From DASXHD01 sp038239005 (GTDB lineage Bacteria > Myxococcota_A > Polyangia > Polyangiales > Polyangiaceae): a stretch of 18,965 nucleotides of DNA. The stretch covers positions 1 through 18,965 of the forward strand of contig JBBSFE010000127.1 in assembly GCA_038239005.1 (NCBI GenBank), read 5' to 3'. A program made the position numbers and the translations under genes. Below the pieces are notes generated by a model. The model worked only from the letters and a program-made list of their open reading frames with translations, made no database searches and was not told where the DNA came from. How positions within the stretch are numbered: the first letter of the stretch is position 1; every line of letters starts with the position of its first letter. Of the stretch, positions 14,988 through 18,965 are shown in pieces.

Positions 14988-15998
14988 TTAGAGCTTGATG
15001 TCCAAGTAAATGGTGTGGCGGAGCTCTTTCACCCAGAGCTCGCGCTGGTGGAGGATGGCTTCCTCCGTGGCTTGGTCTTCCATCTGCTCGTGGACTTGCG
15101 CGAAGGGCGGGATGGTTTGGCGCTTCACTAGCTTGAAGACGATCACCACTTGGTCACCGATGCGGATGGGGTCGGAGATGTCGCCCTCTTTCATCGTCTC
15201 GACCATTTTGCGCGCGGCCGGGATGATGTTGCGCATCGGTTGGGCGCCGCGCGAGCCGCACGAGTTCTGCGTTTCGACGTCGTCGTTGTATTGCTTCACG
15301 AGCTCGCAGAAGCTCGATCCGCCGCGCGCTTGCATCACGATCTGTTGCGCGAGCGCTTCTTTCGCCGCGAGGCCGCCCGCGCTTTGCGGGATGCGCATGT
15401 AGATGACTTGGAGATCGACCGGCGACTGATCGCCGAGCTCTTTGATGAGGCGGTCGTAGCTCGCGCGCGCGTCGGCTTCGGTGATGTGGATGCGCCCCGC
15501 AAGGCGAAGCTGGAGGAGCTTGCCTTCGAGGAGCTGGCGACGGACTTCGTCGCGGTAGTCTTGATCGGTGTAGCCCTGCCCGTGCGCGCGGATCCACAGA
15601 TCCTTTTCGCCGATGCCGAGCGACTGCGCTTTGTTGTGTACGCCGCGATCGACCTCTTCGACCGTGACTTGCAAATGCGCTTTGTCGGCTTGGGCTTCCA
15701 TCAGGCGCTCGTCGATCATTTCGTCGAGCGTTTCTTTCATCGCCTTTGGCTCGGCGGCGGCGAGCGTCGTGGGGATGGTCTCGGGCGGAGCGCCTTGTTG
15801 AATCGCCTGCACGGCGGCAAGCGTGAGGCGCGGGCGCGCGCGATGACGAAGCTCCGAAAGCAAAATCGGACGCTCACCCACGACTGCAACGACGCGCTCG
15901 ATGATGATGGCGTGCGCGGGCCGAGCAACGACCGACAGCAAGCACGCCGCAGCGAGAGCGAAACGGAATCGGCGGGAAAACATGACCACCGATCCCAT
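14988..15998 (-). CDS. SurA-like periplasmic peptidyl-prolyl isomerase/chaperone
   Basis: A 336-residue exported protein. Residues 1-30 are a signal peptide (cleavage after RPAHA). IIERVVAVVGERPILLSELRHRA matches the SurA N-terminal start, and a helical N-terminal chaperone region reaches about 190 (LDEMIDERLMEAQADKAHLQVTVEEVD). One parvulin-type PPIase domain spans about 195-292 (VDLQVIYMRIP ... FCELVKQYNDD ... GDISDPIRIGDQVVIVFKLVKR), then a C-terminal helix. E. coli SurA has two parvulin domains; this has one. It should help outer-membrane proteins fold in the periplasm. The start chosen is ATG 15998; ATG 15983 (MFSRRFRF) is an equally good start. The gene begins 8 bp after the rpsI stop and is probably co-transcribed with rplM-rpsI. 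Confidence 0.85.
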   Translation of the reverse strand: MGSVVMFSRRFRFALAAACLLSVVARPAHAIIIERVVAVVGERPILLSELRHRARPRLTLAAVQAIQQGAPPETIPTTLAAAEPKAMKETLDEMIDERLMEAQADKAHLQVTVEEVDRGVHNKAQSLGIGEKDLWIRAHGQGYTDQDYRDEVRRQLLEGKLLQLRLAGRIHITEADARASYDRLIKELGDQSPVDLQVIYMRIPQSAGGLAAKEALAQQIVMQARGGSSFCELVKQYNDDVETQNSCGSRGAQPMRNIIPAARKMVETMKEGDISDPIRIGDQVVIVFKLVKRQTIPPFAQVHEQMEDQATEEAILHQRELWVKELRHTIYLDIKL

Positions 15999-16006
15999 AG
16001 CAAAGA

Positions 16007-16408
16007 TCAGCGCTTGCTGTATTGGAAGCGCTTGCGGGCGCCCGGCTGGCCGTACTTCTTGCGTTCCTTCTTGCGTGCGTCGCGCGTGAGGAAGCCGGCA
16101 CGCTTGAGGGCCGAGCGGCGCTCCGGATCGATCGTGATGAGAGCGCGTGAGATGCCGTGGCGCATCGCCTCGGCCTGCGCAGAGTGACCGCCGCCTTCAA
16201 CCGTGGCCCACACGTCGTATTGCTCGACGACTTCGATGAGCTCGAGCGCCTGACGCATGATCATCCGCGACGTCTCGCGTTCGAAATAGTTTTCGGCCGT
16301 CTTGCCGTTGACGGTGACTTTGCCGCTGCCCGGCGAAACCCACACGCGGGCGATCGCCGTCTTGCGTTTGCCGGTGGCGTAGGTGCGGTTCGTCTCTTGC
16401 TGCGTCAT
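16007..16408 (-). CDS. rpsI: 30S ribosomal protein S9
   Basis: A 133-residue S9. Motifs include YATGKRKTAIARVWVSPGSGKVTVNGK, GGGHSAQAEAMRHGISRALI and the basic tail AGFLTRDARKKERKKYGQPGARKRFQYSKR, which enters the ribosomal P site; the final Lys-Arg is normal for S9. It starts one base after the rplM stop, the universal rplM-rpsI pairing. No other oddity. Confidence 0.99.
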   Translation of the reverse strand: MTQQETNRTYATGKRKTAIARVWVSPGSGKVTVNGKTAENYFERETSRMIMRQALELIEVVEQYDVWATVEGGGHSAQAEAMRHGISRALITIDPERRSALKRAGFLTRDARKKERKKYGQPGARKRFQYSKR

Positions 16409-16409
16409 C

Positions 16410-16892
16410 TCAGTTCTTCTTCTTTACGTCGCTGCGCGTGCCTTGCGGAGAGCGAATTACGAGCGGTTGCGGCTTCTGCGCGGCGTGCGGGTGGTCCGGC
16501 GTTGCGTAGACTTTGAGCTTCGTGATCATTTGCCGGCCGAGCACGTTCTTCGGCAGCATGCCGCGGACTGCTTTTTCGATCGGCACCTCGGGCTTGCGCT
16601 CGAGAAGGTGACGGTACGCCTCGGCCTTGAAGCCGCCCGGAATTCCGGAGTGCGTATAGAGGAATTTCTTGTCGAGCTTGTTGCCCGTGAGCTTCACTTT
16701 GGCGGCGTTGACGACGATGACGAAGTCACCCGTGTCGACATGGGGAGTGAACGTGGGCTTGTGCTTGCCGCGGAGAACGTGTGCGATCTCGCTGGCGAGT
16801 CGACCGAGCGGCTTGCCGGTCGCGTCGACCACGAACCACGCGCGCGACTTCTCGGCATCGGCACTCTTGGTAGAGGATGTGCTCGGGGTCAT
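16410..16892 (-). CDS. rplM: 50S ribosomal protein L13
   Basis: A 160-residue L13, slightly longer than the usual ~142 because of an N-terminal Ser/Thr-rich extension (MTPSTSSTKSADAEKS) before the conserved start RAWFVVDATGKPLGRLASEIAHVLRGKHK. Further signatures are GDFVIVVNAAKVKLTGNKLDKKFLY, HSGIPGG and VRGMLPKNVLGRQMITKLKVY. It begins the ribosomal operon. The extension could mean a later start; no internal ATG is found in it. A possible promoter lies just upstream, and the divergent lipoprotein gene begins 48 bp away. Confidence 0.99.
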   Translation of the reverse strand: MTPSTSSTKSADAEKSRAWFVVDATGKPLGRLASEIAHVLRGKHKPTFTPHVDTGDFVIVVNAAKVKLTGNKLDKKFLYTHSGIPGGFKAEAYRHLLERKPEVPIEKAVRGMLPKNVLGRQMITKLKVYATPDHPHAAQKPQPLVIRSPQGTRSDVKKKN

Positions 16893-16903
16893 GGGGGCGC
16901 GGG

Positions 16904-16932
16904 AAAGTACGGGACCGCGGGGGTAGAGTCAA
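16904..16932 (-). promoter_or_regulatory. Possible sigma70-type promoter of rplM
   Basis: On the minus strand TTGACT and TACTTT are separated by 17 bases, giving a good -35 and a moderate -10. The -10 ends 11 bases before the rplM ATG, so the leader would be only about 5 bases. It overlaps the region upstream of the divergent lipoprotein gene. Predicted from sequence only. Confidence 0.4.
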
Positions 16933-16940
16933 GGCCCGAC

Positions 16941-17204
16941 ATGCGGTATGGCTGCCAAATGCGCTGGGGTTTAATGCTGGTTGGGCTCTTCGGCTGTACA
17001 TCGACGGCGGGTCCTTTCGTCACGAACATCCGCGCCATCGGACCGGGCCGGTTGTCGATCGAGCGATGCGAAGTGCAGTACTCGCGGTGGACCAACGCCA
17101 TTTCGATGGATGAAGAGACCTGCCAGCGATCGATCCTCGATCTTCCAGCTCCAATCGTCGTTCAGCAGCTACCTCAGCCTCAATTGCCACCGCAGCAGCC
17201 GTAG
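16941..17204 (+). CDS. Small Cys-containing lipoprotein of unknown function
   Basis: An 87-residue protein with an N-terminal hydrophobic stretch and a probable lipobox ending at Cys19 (MRYGCQMRWGLMLVGLFGC); ATG 16959 (MRWGLM) is an alternative start. A Thr/Pro-rich mature part follows, containing IRAIGPGRLSIERCEVQYSRW and a second cysteine in EETCQRS, with a Gln/Pro-rich tail. I do not recognise a family. The frame is open far upstream only as antisense of rplM. It is divergent from rplM with 48 bp between start codons and convergent with the next lipoprotein gene with 11 bp between stops. A role at the envelope is all that can be said. Confidence 0.65.
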   Translation: MRYGCQMRWGLMLVGLFGCTSTAGPFVTNIRAIGPGRLSIERCEVQYSRWTNAISMDEETCQRSILDLPAPIVVQQLPQPQLPPQQP

Positions 17205-17215
17205 ATCCGAGCGAC

Positions 17216-17974
17216 TCAGAGCCCGGTCACGACGGTGCTTGGGCTCGTATAGAGGAGCTCGACGCGAATCGCGTCTGCGGTATCGCGTTCCGGCGTGGTC
17301 AGCTCGATGGCGTGGTGTGAGGGCCACGTCCAGGCGATGCGTACCGATCCGAGGTGCGTTGCAACGCAATTGGCGAGGTCAGAGCAGCCCGGCGGCATCG
17401 TGCTGTCGTTTTTCCAGGGTGCTCCATACTTGTCGACGAGGCCGCGTTTCCAGCGAATCACGGACTGTTCGAGCGTCTCGCCTTTGTGCTCGAGCGTGAT
17501 CGTGATCGCGCACAGTTTGCCAGTGCAGAAGCGAAACCGAGCTCTGCCGGATTGTCCGAGATCGACCGCAAGACCGTCGCACTCCGTGCCGGAGAAAACG
17601 TGACCGGCTTCCTCGCACGCGGTTTTCGCCTGTTCGGGAGTGATGCCAAAGTTGAAGCCCGCAGCTCCGGTCGGTGGCGCCGCTTGACCTGGACGACGCT
17701 CGGCGACAGTCGCGTTCGCCGTGTTGGTCGTCCTCGATGTCGATGAAGACGAATGCACGGCTTCGTCGTGCTCGCACACCACGCCACCCCATCCGGTGCG
17801 GACACATGTGTAGATGGCAGTTCGGCCGCAACCGTTGGCGCGGTAGGACTGTGACCCCAATTCCTCGACGTCCACACTCCCGCAGCCAAATTCGTTCCCC
17901 GCGCGCGTCTCGACGGCGCCGCTCATCCCACACCCCAACATCCATCCGAGAGCAAGAATGACGAAGCGCTTCAC
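17216..17974 (-). CDS. Cys-rich lipoprotein of unknown function
   Basis: A 252-residue protein starting at GTG 17974: MKRFVILALGWMLGC is a signal with a lipobox-like end (MLGC, Cys15). An N-terminal Cys-rich segment (NEFGCGSVDVEELGSQSYRANGCGRTAIYTC, about 27-57) resembles short modules seen repeatedly in Myxococcota-type lipoproteins. A Ser/Thr linker follows, then a C-terminal domain (FNFGITPEQAKTACEEAGHVFSGTECDGL ... YGAPWKNDSTMPPGCSDLANC) with many Cys that may be disulphide-linked in the periplasm. No enzyme motif is seen. The frame is open far upstream (to 18742), antisense to the acyl-CoA dehydrogenase, and that part is rejected. The GTG start is chosen because it begins the signal. Confidence 0.68.
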   Translation of the reverse strand: MKRFVILALGWMLGCGMSGAVETRAGNEFGCGSVDVEELGSQSYRANGCGRTAIYTCVRTGWGGVVCEHDEAVHSSSSTSRTTNTANATVAERRPGQAAPPTGAAGFNFGITPEQAKTACEEAGHVFSGTECDGLAVDLGQSGRARFRFCTGKLCAITITLEHKGETLEQSVIRWKRGLVDKYGAPWKNDSTMPPGCSDLANCVATHLGSVRIAWTWPSHHAIELTTPERDTADAIRVELLYTSPSTVVTGL

Positions 17975-17992
17975 GTCCTGATGGTCGCATAG

Positions 17993-18010
17993 GCGCAATC
18001 CCGGTTGCGC
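17993..18010. promoter_or_regulatory. Inverted repeat GCGCAA-N6-TTGCGC, possible operator
   Basis: A perfect 6-bp inverted repeat with a 6-bp spacer (TCCCGG) lies in the 89-bp gap between the divergent lipoprotein and acyl-CoA dehydrogenase genes. Its size fits a binding site for a small dimeric repressor, such as a TetR-family regulator often linked to fatty-acid genes. A chance repeat in GC-rich DNA is possible. Confidence 0.4.
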
Positions 18011-18063
18011 GGGAATTGTTTCGCACGTAAAACATCTCCGTCCTAAGTAAACGGTGGTTCCGT

Positions 18064-18965
18064 GTGATTGGGTTTGCGCCATCCGACGACCAGAAGCTGA
18101 TGATCGAGGCGAGCCAGAAGCTGTCGAAAGCTCTCGCTGCCAAGGTCCGAGACACCGAAAAAAGCGGGCTGGCCGACGACCTTCGGCTTGCCGCACAAGA
18201 GCTCGGCATCGGTGCCGTGCACCTGCCCGAGGCGGCCGGTGGCGCGGGGCTCGGGCTCGTGACGAGCGTGCTGCTCGAAGAAGAAATCGCTGCGGGCGAT
18301 CCGGTGGCAGCGTTCGCGCTCGGGGGTAGCGCAGGTTTCGGTCTCGCCGTGAGCGAGCTCGGAACGGCCGAACAATCGAACGGCGTCGCATCGGTCGCGG
18401 GCGCGGTCGCGTTCGGTGAGCCGAAGCCTCATCGCGAGCGCGCGGGTTTGTCGACCATCGCGACGAAGAAGGGCGACGCATGGGAGCTTCGTGGCGAGAA
18501 GGCTTACGTGCTCGGCGCCGATCGCGCTGACCAGTTCGTCGTGTTCGCACAAGTCGACGAGTCGAAAGGTTGCGACGGCATCGGCGCATTCCTCGTCGAC
18601 AAAGGCGCGGGCGTAAAACTGACGTCGCGTGTGCGCACGCTCGGCCTCGACGCCGCAAGCTTCGGCGGGCTCGAGCTCGACGGCGCACGCGGCGTTCGAC
18701 TCGGCAACGACGACAAGCGCGCGACGCTCCGGTTTTTTGCAAAGCACGGTCTCCTCGTTGCGGCGCGATGCGTCGGGCTTTCGCGCGCGGCGTTCGACGT
18801 CACGCGCGACTACGTCGAGCAACGTCGCGCATTCGGGAAACCCGTTGCGCACTTCCAAGCGGTTGCGTTCACGGTTGCCGATCGCTTGATGGACGTCGAA
18901 TCGTCACGCGCGCTCTTGTGGCGCGCCGCGTGGCTCTGGGATCAGAACGAAGCCGAGCTGGAGAA
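18064..18965 (+). CDS. Acyl-CoA dehydrogenase (3' partial)
   Basis: The frame is open from GTG 18064 to the window end, about 300 residues of a family usually near 380. It reads VIGFAPSDDQKLMIEASQKLSKALAAKVRD, the standard N-terminal helix of acyl-CoA dehydrogenases, then ELGIGAVHLPEAAGGAGLGL (about 50-70). The middle beta domain includes GEKAYVLGADRADQFVVFAQV, and the C-terminal helical domain starts with VAARCVGLSRAAFDVTRDYVEQRRAFGKPVAHFQAVAF, where the R-FGKP-HFQ motif contacts FAD. It should oxidise an acyl-CoA to a 2-enoyl-CoA and pass electrons to ETF; chain length is unknown, and the catalytic base lies beyond the end. ATG 18100 is a shorter alternative start, but GTG 18064 keeps the family's N-terminal FAPSxxQ. 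It is divergent from the Cys-rich lipoprotein. Confidence 0.9.
   Translation, partial: MIGFAPSDDQKLMIEASQKLSKALAAKVRDTEKSGLADDLRLAAQELGIGAVHLPEAAGGAGLGLVTSVLLEEEIAAGDPVAAFALGGSAGFGLAVSELGTAEQSNGVASVAGAVAFGEPKPHRERAGLSTIATKKGDAWELRGEKAYVLGADRADQFVVFAQVDESKGCDGIGAFLVDKGAGVKLTSRVRTLGLDAASFGGLELDGARGVRLGNDDKRATLRFFAKHGLLVAARCVGLSRAAFDVTRDYVEQRRAFGKPVAHFQAVAFTVADRLMDVESSRALLWRAAWLWDQNEAELE

Noticed and set aside
17975..18742. Extension of the lipoprotein frame upstream to 508 residues
   Set aside because: It is antisense to the well-supported acyl-CoA dehydrogenase, and the signal peptide begins at GTG 17974.

Overview
The base composition (high GC, strong G/C third-position bias), the many lipoproteins and beta-barrel proteins, the HD-GYP protein and the SurA-like chaperone next to rplM-rpsI suggest a Gram-negative Myxococcota-type (deltaproteobacterial, possibly Polyangia) chromosome. 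This is inferred from style only. No rRNA or other phylogenetic marker settles it, and no mobile element, tRNA or CRISPR array is visible. The window is densely coded: no gap exceeds about 150 bp and several neighbours overlap.

Region 1 (1-5970): the 3' part of a secreted PQQ-type beta-propeller protein, then kbl (glycine C-acetyltransferase) coupled to an alpha/beta hydrolase. Next comes a convergent outer-membrane barrel-like gene. Divergent from that lie a lipoate-protein-ligase-like gene and an SDR-type L-threonine 3-dehydrogenase. TDH and KBL together convert threonine to glycine plus acetyl-CoA. The lipoate-ligase-like gene directly upstream of TDH raises the possibility of a link to the lipoyl-dependent glycine cleavage system.

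Region 2 (5971-10676): a convergent gap of about 150 bp holds two inverted repeats, one of them a perfect 28-bp palindrome. Beyond it is a tightly overlapped minus-strand operon, in transcription order UTP-glucose-1-phosphate uridylyltransferase-like, GAF/HD-GYP protein, and OprO/P-like porin. It suggests coupling of nucleotide-sugar supply, c-di-GMP turnover and the envelope.

Region 3 (10688-14956): a plus-strand operon starting only 11 bp from the divergent uridylyltransferase. It encodes a WxxGxW-repeat lipoprotein, a secreted transglutaminase-like protein with a (Gly-Asn)n linker, a CoxE-like VWA protein and a propeller lipoprotein.

Region 4 (14988-18965): the conserved rplM-rpsI-surA-like operon on the minus strand, two small unknown lipoprotein genes, and the 5' part of an acyl-CoA dehydrogenase gene that runs off the window.

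The most unusual features are two in-frame hexanucleotide repeat tracts in unrelated genes, both encoding (Gly-X)n linkers, a lipoate-ligase-like protein lacking the usual catalytic lysine, an HD-GYP domain with an insertion of about 100 residues, and several divergent gene pairs with almost no room for promoters.
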